This document shows, piece by piece, positions 1 through 5,507 of a DNA stretch of 5,507 nucleotides. The position numbers were made by a program, and so were the translations under genes. The stretch comes from Solirubrobacterales bacterium (GTDB taxonomy: Bacteria > Actinomycetota > Thermoleophilia > Solirubrobacterales > Solirubrobacteraceae): positions 1-5,507 of the forward strand of contig WQXW01000146.1 of the NCBI GenBank assembly GCA_009781575.1. The letters are read 5' to 3'. Positions within the stretch are counted from its first letter, which is position 1; the number at the start of each line of letters is the position of its first letter. The notes beneath the pieces are model-generated. The model was given only the letters and a program-made list of their open reading frames with translations. It was not told the origin of the DNA and searched no databases.

Positions 1-121
1 CGGCCAGCAGCTGGCGGCGCAACCGCATGCGATAGTGGTCGATCAGCGCACTGGCCCGGATCCCCATGATCCGCGGATCCAGGTGATGGCGCGGCGGCTT
101 GGCGAGGCGCTCCGCCCTCAC
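1..121 (-). CDS. N-terminal fragment of a probable FtsX-like ABC permease (runs off left edge)
   Basis: Only the first 40 codons are visible. From the GTG at 121 the peptide contains IRASALIDHYRMRLRRQLLA just before the window edge. This basic amphipathic stretch ahead of where the first membrane helix should begin resembles the N-terminus of actinobacterial FtsX/MacB-type permeases, which assemble with LolD-like ATPases. It follows the canonical ATPase gene on the same strand after a 40-bp gap, the usual operon position for the permease of such a pump. The start is uncertain: the frame is open upstream, GTG 121 has only a weak GAGGG-like sequence before it, and an in-frame ATG at 67 (MGIRAS) is equally possible. 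No membrane segment is inside the window, so the call rests on the short N-terminus and on context. Nothing else is seen in the 122-161 gap. Confidence 0.55.
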   Translation of the reverse strand, partial: MRAERLAKPPRHHLDPRIMGIRASALIDHYRMRLRRQLLA

Positions 122-161
122 GGCCGCGCCCTCGTGGACCCCGCCCCCGTGCGCCCGGCCC

Positions 162-868
<707 letters not shown>

Positions 869-872
<4 letters not shown>

Positions 873-1618
873 CGCGAGCCCAGCTGCCCCCCGGCGCCCT
901 CGGCCCCGGCGCCCGGGAACGGGATCACGCGCCGGCGCGAGTCGGTGGAGCGCAGGCGGCCGTCGGAGAGTGTGAGAAAGCGGTCAACGCCACTGAGCGC
1001 GGCGACGTCTTGGGAGGCGATCACGACGGCGATGCCGGCCTTGGGGAGCGAGCGGAGCAGTGCGTAGAGCTCGCGGCTGTCGCTGGGCCCGGGCAGCACG
1101 GCGGGCTCGTCGACGAGCAGCAGGCGGGGCTCGCGCACGAGCGCGCGCGCGAGCTCGATGCGGACACGGTCGCTGAGGGACATGCGATCGACACGCATGT
1201 GCGCGATCGTGGCGAGACCGAGGCGCGCCAGCACCGCGCGCGCGAGGCCTTCGCTCTCGGCGAGCGTGAGCCCGTCGTTGGTGAGCGGCAGCGCGACGTG
1301 CTCGATCGCAGGCTGGCCGCCGGGGGGCGGGCCGTGGTCGCCGCTGACCAGTGCCAGCCCGGAGCGGCGGCGCTGCCGTGCGCGCGCGCTGATCGAGAGT
1401 CGCCCGATATCGACGCGGTCGAACTCGATCGTGCCGTGGTCGGGGACCTCCAGGCCGGCGGCGACGCGCATGAGCGTGCTCTTGCCGGAGCGCCGCTCGC
1501 CGTAGATGCCGACGAGCTCGCCGGCGCGCACCTCGAGGTGGACGCGGTCGAGCACGGTGAGCTCGCGCGCGCCGTCGCGCAGGCGCCGGGACACATCGAT
1601 GAGCGCGAGCAGTGTCAC
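869..1618 (-). CDS. Degenerate ABC transporter ATP-binding protein, partner of the canonical ATPase
   Basis: This 249-residue protein has the fold pattern of an ABC ATPase but an eroded active site. Preserved are Walker A GERRSGKST (40-48) and Walker B LLLVDE with Glu171. Altered are the Q-loop (VSGDHGPPPG around 91-100, with Gly93 where Gln is expected), the signature (MSLSD, 146-150, instead of LSGGE), the D-loop (AVLPGPSD in place of a GNLD/SALD-type sequence) and the H-switch (IASQD, Gln203 where His is expected). It therefore probably binds ATP but hydrolyses it poorly. The tail beyond about residue 225 is Arg-, Gly- and Pro-rich without clear homology. The start is GTG 1618, 18 bp after the padR stop; an upstream Shine-Dalgarno sequence is poor, so reinitiation after padR is plausible. 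Its stop overlaps the next ATPase start. I infer a heterodimer with that neighbour. A pseudogene is unlikely because the frame is intact. Confidence 0.85.
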
Positions 1619-1641
1619 CGGGTCACCGTCACCGTGTCACC
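1614..1641. repeat. Four GTCACC repeats across the padR stop / ATPase start junction
   Basis: On the plus strand GTCACC begins at 1614, 1622, 1628 and 1636, spaced 8, 6 and 8 bp, so the minus-strand message carries four GGTGAC units. The array covers the padR stop codon and the GTG start of the degenerate ATPase. Each unit contains a GTG, but only the one at 1618 is in the ATPase frame. It may be a local slippage expansion, a protein-binding site, or simply the junction sequence serving reinitiation. Confidence 0.6.
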
Positions 1642-2215
1642 GCGCCTGCGCGAGGTACTCCTGGATCTCGCGCCGCGCGCGCGTGATCCAGCGGAGCTCG
1701 GCCTGCAGCTGCTCGCCGACCGCGGCGCGCGTGACGTTGAGCATGCGGCTGCGCCACGAGGCGTGCACGATCTCGGCCTCCATCGCGCGCTCCTGCATCT
1801 CCATGCAGTCGAGCTCGTACTCCTCCAGCTTGGCGAGCAGCTGCGCCGCCTGGGCGGGTCCGGAGAACGCGAGCAGCGCGTAGATGTCGGCCGGCACGAG
1901 TGGCACGGGCTGGCGCTCGAGCAACCAGCCGGCGTGGGTGTGGCGGCCGAGCGGGGTCACGCTGAACACCCGCCGGGGGCGATGGCCGGAGGCGTGCGCC
2001 TCCACCGAGCACGCCAGCCCCTCCTTCTCGAGTTGCTCGAGCACCTCGTAGACGCGCCGGGGGTCGGCCTGCAGCACCGGGCCCATGCGCCGCTTGAGGC
2101 GATTCGTGAGGTCGTAGCCGTGCGCGGGGCTCTCGACGAGCGCGGCGAGGACGGCCGTGCGCAGCGAACCGGCGGCGCGGCGGCGCGGGCGCTCGGTGGC
2201 CTCCAGCGCCCCCAT
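1637..2215 (-). CDS. PadR-family transcriptional regulator
   Basis: This 192-residue protein is a likely repressor of the transporter operon that it heads. The N-terminal winged helix-turn-helix spans about residues 17-92: the family hallmark HGYDLTNRLK (32-41), the recognition-helix region PRRVYEVLEQLEKEGL (52-67), and the wing RRVFSVTPLGR (81-91). The remaining hundred residues are predicted long helices rich in Glu, Gln, Arg and Leu (AQLLAKLEEYELDCMEMQERAMEAEIV), the dimerisation segment seen in the longer PadR/Vir-type subgroup. PadR proteins next to ABC pumps typically sense the pump substrate and derepress it, as LmrR does; the ligand here is unknown. The start is ATG 2215, with TAGG 4-7 bases upstream as a modest ribosome site and the stop of a short leader ORF 5 bases before it. 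I saw no clear ATGT-N8-ACAT operator. Family assignment is firm; the regulated target is inferred from position. Confidence 0.9.
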   Translation of the reverse strand: MGALEATERPRRRAAGSLRTAVLAALVESPAHGYDLTNRLKRRMGPVLQADPRRVYEVLEQLEKEGLACSVEAHASGHRPRRVFSVTPLGRHTHAGWLLERQPVPLVPADIYALLAFSGPAQAAQLLAKLEEYELDCMEMQERAMEAEIVHASWRSRMLNVTRAAVGEQLQAELRWITRARREIQEYLAQAR

Positions 2216-2220
2216 CCGAC

Positions 2221-2244
2221 CTAACCGTTGCCTCTCCCGGGCAT
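2221..2244 (-). CDS. Putative seven-residue leader ORF (MPGRGNG) upstream of padR
   Basis: On the minus strand, AAGGAGG (2259-2253) lies 8 bases before an ATG at 2244, the best ribosome-binding site in the window. The ORF reads MPGRGNG and ends at TAG 2223-2221, five bases before the padR ATG. It is in a different frame from padR, so it is not an upstream padR start. Ribosomes loaded here could reinitiate at padR, whose own site is weaker, or could sense translation conditions. No attenuator hairpin is evident in the short space between. The peptide is too short for homology, so the call rests on signal strength and spacing only. Confidence 0.35.
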   Translation of the reverse strand: MPGRGNG

Positions 2245-2252
2245 CCAGCGCT

Positions 2253-2259
2253 CCTCCTT
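2253..2259 (-). promoter_or_regulatory. Strong Shine-Dalgarno sequence AAGGAGG ahead of the leader ORF
   Basis: The minus-strand AAGGAGG matches the anti-Shine-Dalgarno sequence over seven bases and sits 8 bases from the ATG at 2244. It lies 37 bases from the padR ATG, too far to serve padR directly, which is why I list the short ORF. Confidence 0.55.
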
Positions 2260-2266
2260 GACAAGC

Positions 2267-2295
2267 AGGCTACAGGATTGCGGCTCCGACGCCAA
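2267..2295 (-). promoter_or_regulatory. Candidate padR-operon promoter (TTGGCG-N17-TAGCCT)
   Basis: On the minus strand a -35-like TTGGCG (2295-2290) is followed after exactly 17 bases by TAGCCT (2272-2267), which fits the TANNNT -10 pattern common in actinobacteria. The start site would fall near 2262-2259, just ahead of or at the AAGGAGG site, giving a very short leader. Each hexamer matches the consensus at only three positions, so this remains a candidate. Confidence 0.3.
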
Positions 2296-2394
2296 CGGTA
2301 TGAGTGTGTCGCCCGCTCGGGGAGAAGGCGGCGGGTCGTCCTCGAGCATGCCGCCGATAGGAGAGCAACGCCAGATTTCCGCAAAATGCGAGAG

Positions 2395-2414
2395 CGCCCG
2401 CGCCGGCGCGGGCG
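2395..2414. repeat. 20-bp perfect GC palindrome
   Basis: CGCCCGCGCCGGCGCGGGCG reads identically on both strands. It consists only of G and C, so it could form a very stable stem or simply reflect composition. No T-run follows directly on either strand (the nearest plus-strand T-run is at 2444), so it is not a standard intrinsic terminator. Confidence 0.6.
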
Positions 2415-2446
2415 GCGCCGGTCGTCGAGCAGCGTCCGTTGCGTTT

Positions 2447-2492
2447 TTTGTTTTAAGGATTGGTTCCGCGCGGAAGGAATCCTCAAAACAAA
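2447..2492. repeat. 46-bp imperfect inverted repeat with a TTCCGCGCGGAA core
   Basis: A perfect 12-bp palindrome, TTCCGCGCGGAA (2464-2475), is flanked by arms TTTGTTTTAAGGATT (2447-2461) and AATCCTCAAAACAAA (2478-2492), which are complementary except at one position (2455/2484). Two G/G mismatches (2462/2477 and 2463/2476) separate core and arms. In the minus-strand RNA the 2455/2484 pair becomes a G-U wobble, so the hairpin is slightly better on that strand. The arms are AT-rich in a GC-rich background. It may be a regulator-binding site, a REP-like dispersed element, or a promoter-proximal structure; the sequence alone does not decide. Confidence 0.75.
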
Positions 2493-2604
2493 TCCCCCAA
2501 CTGCGCCTCGGACAGGTGTGTTCGAGGCCGCGCGCCGGTCCCCCACCGCCGCGGCACGACTTCGGCGCGCCACCCCCACCCCGACTGAACACCCGCGTAT
2601 TCCT

Positions 2605-2610
2605 TAGGAT
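2605..2610 (+). promoter_or_regulatory. Candidate leaderless -10 element TAGGAT before the secreted-protein gene
   Basis: TAGGAT fits the TANNNT -10 pattern and is followed by seven bases and then the ATG at 2618, so transcription could begin at or next to that A. No convincing -35 is present 17 bases upstream. The same bases could instead act as a TAGGA Shine-Dalgarno sequence 8 bases from the ATG. Both readings favour the start at 2618 over the in-frame ATG at 2609. Confidence 0.35.
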
Positions 2611-2617
2611 GGGCGGG

Positions 2618-3916
2618 ATGGGAGACGCGCCCAGGAGGGGTCCGGCGAGGGCGGCCGCGACGATGGTCGCCCTGCTGGCCGCGCCCGCCCCGGCCCCGGC
2701 GATGGCCCTGGCCACGACCCTGGCGGCGCCCACGCTCCCGGCTCACGGGGCGAGGCTCGAGCGGGTGACCGACTCGGCACATCTGACGCTGGTCCACGCG
2801 AACGGCAACACTCTGGTGGAGCGCGGACGAGCGTCGGGCGGGCTTCCGGGCCCCGTCGAAGTGTGGCTGACGCTGCGCAACGGCATCGCGAGCTCCCGCT
2901 TCACGATCCACACCACGGGCGGAACGCTCAGCGGTCGTGGCACGGGGAGGCTGAAAACGGGCAACGGCGGCTACGACAGCTTTGGCGGTTCAGTCGCGGT
3001 GGTGGGCGGCACCGGGCGCTTTCGCGCCGCGCGGGGCAGGGGCGGGCTGTATGGATCGATCTACCGCGTGACCGACGCGTTGAGCGTGGTGGTCGTGGGC
3101 GAGCTGCACTACCCGGCGGGCGCCGCAGGCGCCGCCGCGGGTGCGCCGGCGGTGGTGCCGGCGGGAGCGGCGGCAGCAGCGGCGGCAGCGGCGGCGGCAG
3201 TGGCAGCGGCAGCCGCGGGGTCGCCGACGGCGCCGCGCGTGAGCCTCGACATGCGCTTCCGGCCGGATCGCCTGGGGCAGAGCACCACGATCCATTGGGG
3301 CTTTGCGGTGTCGGAACCGGAGCCGCTGCGTGCGCTGCAGCTGCGGCTGCCGCCGGGCATGGGCTACATCTCCTCCTCGCTGGGCCTGGAAGTGTGCGAG
3401 CCCTCGCTGCTCACCCAGGGCGGGCCGTCGGGTTGCCCGGTGGACAGCCGCATCGGCGCCGGGGGCGCGGTGGCGGAGGTGCCGGCGCAGACGGACGTGC
3501 GTGAGCGGGCGAACGTGACGGCGTTCATGGGCCCGGCGGAAGGCGAAGACCTGACGGTGCTGTTCTTCGTGGACGGAAGCTGGCCGGCGAACCGCGAACT
3601 GGTGCTGACCTCCCACCTCACCGACATCTCCGCTCCCCAGGGAGCGACGCTGCTGACCGAAGTGCCGCAGCTGCCGGTGTGGCCGCAGGGGCCGGACATC
3701 CGGCTGATCCGCCTGAGCTCGACGATCGGCCCGGAAGGGGTCACCTACCACAGGAGCGCCAACGGGCGGACCGTGTCGTTCAGCCCCCGGGGCGTGAGCG
3801 TGCCGGAGCGCTGTCCCCGGGGAGGCTTTCCGGTGTGGGCGAGCTTCAGCTGGTGGAACACAGCGGCGACATCGCGCGCGAGCACGCGCGTGCCGTGCCC
3901 GCGGCCGGCTCGATGA
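2618..3916 (+). CDS. Secreted two-module hypothetical protein with a poly-alanine linker
   Basis: A 432-residue protein of unknown function, probably exported. Residues 1-32 look like a Sec signal peptide: basic RRGPAR, hydrophobic MVALLAAPAPAPAMALA, with an AxA-type cleavage region. Module one (about 45-165) is Gly/Ser/Thr- and Val-rich, with alternating beta-like strands such as RFTIHTTGGTLSGRGTGRL and VAVVGGTGRFRAARGRGGLYG. A linker (166-206) of Ala, Gly and Pro includes runs of 11 and 5 alanines. Module two (about 207-428) holds all four cysteines (near 260, 273, 399 and 427) and motifs LRLPPGMGY, SGCPVDSRIG, FMGPAEGEDL, STIGPEGVTY and VPERCPRGGFP. Both modules resemble uncharacterised secreted proteins I associate with Solirubrobacterales; this is recall, not a search. 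The frame continues upstream to 2228, but that stretch is low complexity and lacks a ribosome site. ATG 2618 is preferred over 2609 because it fits the upstream TAGGAT. Confidence 0.8.
   Translation: MGDAPRRGPARAAATMVALLAAPAPAPAMALATTLAAPTLPAHGARLERVTDSAHLTLVHANGNTLVERGRASGGLPGPVEVWLTLRNGIASSRFTIHTTGGTLSGRGTGRLKTGNGGYDSFGGSVAVVGGTGRFRAARGRGGLYGSIYRVTDALSVVVVGELHYPAGAAGAAAGAPAVVPAGAAAAAAAAAAAVAAAAAGSPTAPRVSLDMRFRPDRLGQSTTIHWGFAVSEPEPLRALQLRLPPGMGYISSSLGLEVCEPSLLTQGGPSGCPVDSRIGAGGAVAEVPAQTDVRERANVTAFMGPAEGEDLTVLFFVDGSWPANRELVLTSHLTDISAPQGATLLTEVPQLPVWPQGPDIRLIRLSSTIGPEGVTYHRSANGRTVSFSPRGVSVPERCPRGGFPVWASFSWWNTAATSRASTRVPCPRPAR
3167..3217 (+). repeat. Alanine-codon tract (GCG/GCA-rich) in the linker of the secreted protein
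   Basis: Eleven alanine codons, one valine (GTG, 3200-3202) and five more alanine codons run together, almost all GCG or GCA with a single GCC. The tract is an imperfect trinucleotide repeat and may vary in length between strains through slippage. It keeps the reading frame and separates the two modules. Confidence 0.8.
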
Positions 3917-3986
3917 GACCGGCCCGGTGGCGAGCGCGGCGCGATCGGGCGCCGCGACATCGCGCGCGCCGACATCGCGCGTGCCG
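3867..3986. repeat. Duplicated GC-rich motif CGACATCGCGCGYG, three copies
   Basis: CGACATCGCGCGCG occurs at 3867-3880 and 3955-3968, and CGACATCGCGCGTG at 3970-3983. The stretches 3867-3895 and 3955-3986 are near copies, each beginning CGACATCGCGCGCG and ending CGCGCGTGCCG with 4 or 7 bases between. The first copy is inside the 3' end of the secreted-protein gene; the others are in the gap before the exporter gene. It could be a short local duplication or a binding site. Confidence 0.6.
3938..3953 (+). other. Small hairpin GGCGC-N6-GCGCC after the secreted-protein gene
   Basis: A perfect 5-bp GC stem with a 6-base loop lies 22 bases after the stop codon at 3914-3916. No T-run follows, so it is at best a weak or factor-dependent terminator. 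In a sequence this GC-rich such a stem can occur by chance. Confidence 0.2.
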
Positions 3987-4007
3987 CCGTCGAGCGGCGC
4001 GCCATCG

Positions 4008-4013
4008 TAGGCT
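4008..4013 (+). promoter_or_regulatory. Candidate leaderless -10 element TAGGCT before the ABC exporter gene
   Basis: TAGGCT fits TANNNT and is followed by six bases (GGAGAG) and then the ATG at 4020, so the start site would coincide with the start codon. The GGAG at 4014-4017 is only two bases from the ATG, too close for a normal Shine-Dalgarno interaction, which favours a leaderless message. No clear -35 is seen. The arrangement matches the one before the secreted-protein gene. Confidence 0.35.
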
Positions 4014-4019
4014 GGAGAG

Positions 4020-5507
4020 ATGAACGTATTCCGCGGGGACGGGCATGGGATCGGGGCGGCGCACGGGTCGGTGGGCAGTGGCGCGATGCGATCGCTGCGC
4101 AGAGCGGGCGGGCCGGGAGAGAACGGGCCGCAGCTGATGGACGCGAGCCGTAGGCGCGAACGTGGGCGGATAGTGCGGCTGTTCGCGCCGTACCGGTGGC
4201 GCCTGGCGTCGGTGCTGGCGCTGATCGTGGTCTCCTCGGGCCTGGCGATGTTGCAGCCGTTTCTGCTGCGCGAAGTGCTGGACGAAGGGCTGTTCAAACA
4301 CAAGAGCGCGCTGCTGACGCAGCTCGTGTTGGCGATGATCGCGATCGCGATCATCGGCGCGGCGATGAGCGTGTGGCAGACCTACATCTCCAACGTGGTG
4401 GGACAGCGGGTGATGCACGATCTGCGCGCGGCGGTGTACCGCCACCTGCAGCGCATGTCGCTGGCGTTCTTCACGCGCACGCGCACGGGAGAGGTGCAGT
4501 CGCGCATCGGCAACGATATCGGGGGGCTGGACAACGTGGTCACCCAGACGGCGACCACGATCGCGCAGAACGCGACGACGGTGATCGCGAGTATCGTGGC
4601 GATGTGCCTGCTGGACTGGCGGCTGGCGATCATCTCGCTGGTGTTCGTGCCGCTGTTCGTGTGGCTCACCAGGCGGGTGGGCAAGATGCGGCGCAGGATC
4701 ACGACCGAGCAGCAGCGCAAACTGGCGGACCTGTCGGCGCTGGTGCAGGAGTCGCTGTCGGTGTCGGGGATCATGCTGGGCAAGACGATGGGCCGGGGCG
4801 AGGACCTGGCGAACCGGTTCACCGGCGAATCGGAGGGGATCGCGGAGCTGGAGGTGCGCTCGCGCATGGCGGGGCGCTGGCTGATGTCGACGATCCAGAT
4901 GACGTTTGCGGTGCAGCCGGCGATCATCTACTGGCTGGCGGGGCAGAGTTTCATCGGCCACACGATCTCGATCGGCACGGTGGTGGCGTTCACCACCCTG
5001 CAGACGAGGCTGCTGTTCCCGATCCAGTCGCTGCTGGGCGTGGGCGCGGAAGTGGAGGCGTCGCTGGCGCTGTTCGACCGCATCTTCGAGTACCTGGACC
5101 TGCCGATCGACATCGTGGAGGCGCAGAACCCGGTGGAGTTGCGCCCGCGCGAGGTGCTGGGCGAGGTGCGGCTGGAGGAGGTGTGGTTCCGCTACTCCGA
5201 GGAGGGCCCGTGGAACGTGGAGGACGTGACGCTGGAGGTGCCGGCGGGGACCAGGACGGCGATCGTGGGCGAGACGGGCGCGGGCAAGACCACGCTGGGC
5301 TACCTGGTGGCGCGCCTGTACGAGCCGGAGCGCGGCAGGGTGACGATCGACGGCGTGGATGTGCGCGACGCGTCGCTGGCGTCGCTGGCGGCGACGGTGG
5401 GCGTGGTGTCGCAGGAGACCTACCTCTTCCACGCGAGCGTGCGCGAGAACCTGCGCTTCGCGTGCCCTGAGGCGAGCGATGAGGAGATCGAGGGGGCGGC
5501 GCGCACG
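4020..5507 (+). CDS. ABC exporter half-transporter, fused membrane and ATPase domains (runs off right edge)
   Basis: The first 496 codons of a type IV (LmrA/MsbA/MdlB-like) exporter, normally about 600 residues. After a 50-residue Gly- and Arg-rich N-terminus, helices are visible at about 62-82, 103-123, two in 180-215 and two in 292-340, giving the expected six. Conserved membrane-domain signs are LFAPYRWRL, LRAAVYRHLQRMSLAFF with TRTRTGEVQSRI (coupling helix region), and NRFTGES. The ATPase domain starts near 380: aromatic A-loop in VWFRYSEE (388-395), Walker A GETGAGKTT (417-425), and Q-loop Gln465 in VVSQETYLF. The signature, Walker B and H-switch lie beyond the window. The protein would dimerise, with itself or a partner encoded outside, to export a lipid, drug or peptide; the substrate is unknown. 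ATG 4020 is chosen from the upstream TAGGCT; in-frame ATGs at 4086 and 4137 would remove most of the unusual N-terminus. Confidence 0.93.
   Translation, partial: MNVFRGDGHGIGAAHGSVGSGAMRSLRRAGGPGENGPQLMDASRRRERGRIVRLFAPYRWRLASVLALIVVSSGLAMLQPFLLREVLDEGLFKHKSALLTQLVLAMIAIAIIGAAMSVWQTYISNVVGQRVMHDLRAAVYRHLQRMSLAFFTRTRTGEVQSRIGNDIGGLDNVVTQTATTIAQNATTVIASIVAMCLLDWRLAIISLVFVPLFVWLTRRVGKMRRRITTEQQRKLADLSALVQESLSVSGIMLGKTMGRGEDLANRFTGESEGIAELEVRSRMAGRWLMSTIQMTFAVQPAIIYWLAGQSFIGHTISIGTVVAFTTLQTRLLFPIQSLLGVGAEVEASLALFDRIFEYLDLPIDIVEAQNPVELRPREVLGEVRLEEVWFRYSEEGPWNVEDVTLEVPAGTRTAIVGETGAGKTTLGYLVARLYEPERGRVTIDGVDVRDASLASLAATVGVVSQETYLFHASVRENLRFACPEASDEEIEGAART

Larger units (their letters stand above)
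2216..2617. other. Divergent intergenic region between padR and the secreted-protein gene
   Basis: About 400 bp separate the two divergent starts. The region holds the padR leader ORF with its ribosome site and candidate promoter, a 20-bp GC palindrome (2395-2414), an AT-rich 46-bp palindrome (2447-2492) and a candidate leaderless promoter at its right end. Frames are open across it on both strands, but their composition is low-complexity Arg/Pro/Gly, no start has a good ribosome site apart from the leader ORF, and I see no domain, so I do not call further genes. The local AT-rich patch around 2444-2495 stands out from the flanking GC-rich sequence. Confidence 0.6.

Noticed and set aside
58..80. 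Two GGATCC sites and a 12-bp palindrome GATCCGCGGATC
   Set aside because: They lie inside the coding start of the permease fragment and are short enough to be chance in this sequence.
1010..2224. 404-codon plus-strand open frame opposite padR and the degenerate ATPase
   Set aside because: The composition is low complexity and the opposite strand carries recognisable families with intact motifs.
2228..2617. In-frame N-terminal extension of the secreted protein back to 2228
   Set aside because: It would bury the signal peptide 130 residues inside the protein, overlaps the padR leader on the other strand, crosses the 46-bp palindrome, and has no ribosome site.
2611..2640. Possible G-quadruplex over the secreted-protein start (GGG, GGG, GGG, GGGG)
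   Set aside because: The last loop is about 14 bases and such G-runs are frequent in this composition, so support is too weak.
3917..4019. Intrinsic terminator between the secreted-protein and exporter genes
   Set aside because: Only a short GC stem without a T-run is present; co-transcription or a factor-dependent stop cannot be told apart from sequence.
3846..5432. 528-codon minus-strand open frame antisense to the exporter gene
   Set aside because: The product is His/Arg/Gln-rich low complexity with no domain, while the plus strand encodes a clear ABC exporter. It is a GC-driven shadow frame.

Overview
The window is very GC-rich, with almost every codon third position G or C, long antisense shadow ORFs and GTG starts. 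The secreted protein at 2618-3916 resembles proteins I associate with Thermoleophilia (Solirubrobacter/Conexibacter-like soil actinobacteria). That resemblance is from memory, so the lineage is a reasoned guess.

Left half, minus strand, read right to left: a PadR-family repressor (1637-2215), a degenerate ABC ATPase (869-1618), a canonical LolD/MacB-type ABC ATPase (162-872), and the first 40 codons of what is probably an FtsX-like permease running off the left edge (1-121). Gaps are 18 bp, a 4-bp GTGA overlap, then 40 bp, so this looks like one operon for a PadR-controlled membrane export or lipoprotein-extraction pump. The two ATPases are strongly asymmetric: one has every catalytic motif, the other keeps Walker A and B but has lost the Q-loop, signature, D-loop and H-switch consensus. 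A seven-residue leader ORF with a near-perfect Shine-Dalgarno sequence ends five bases before padR.

Middle: a 402-bp divergent intergenic region (2216-2617) holds an AT-rich 46-bp imperfect palindrome, a 20-bp perfect GC palindrome, and candidate promoters in both directions.

Right half, plus strand: a secreted two-module protein with a poly-alanine linker (2618-3916), then a 103-bp gap containing a duplicated GC-rich motif, then a large type IV ABC exporter half-transporter with fused membrane and ATPase domains (4020 to the right edge), cut before its signature motif. Both plus-strand genes have TAGGNT followed by 6 or 7 bases and then ATG, as expected for leaderless promoters.

The genes are mostly ordinary families. 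The points most worth following are the asymmetric ATPase pair, the leader ORF, the 46-bp palindrome, the shared leaderless-promoter pattern and the two-module secreted protein. I found no CRISPR array, tRNA, rRNA, transposase or phage gene.
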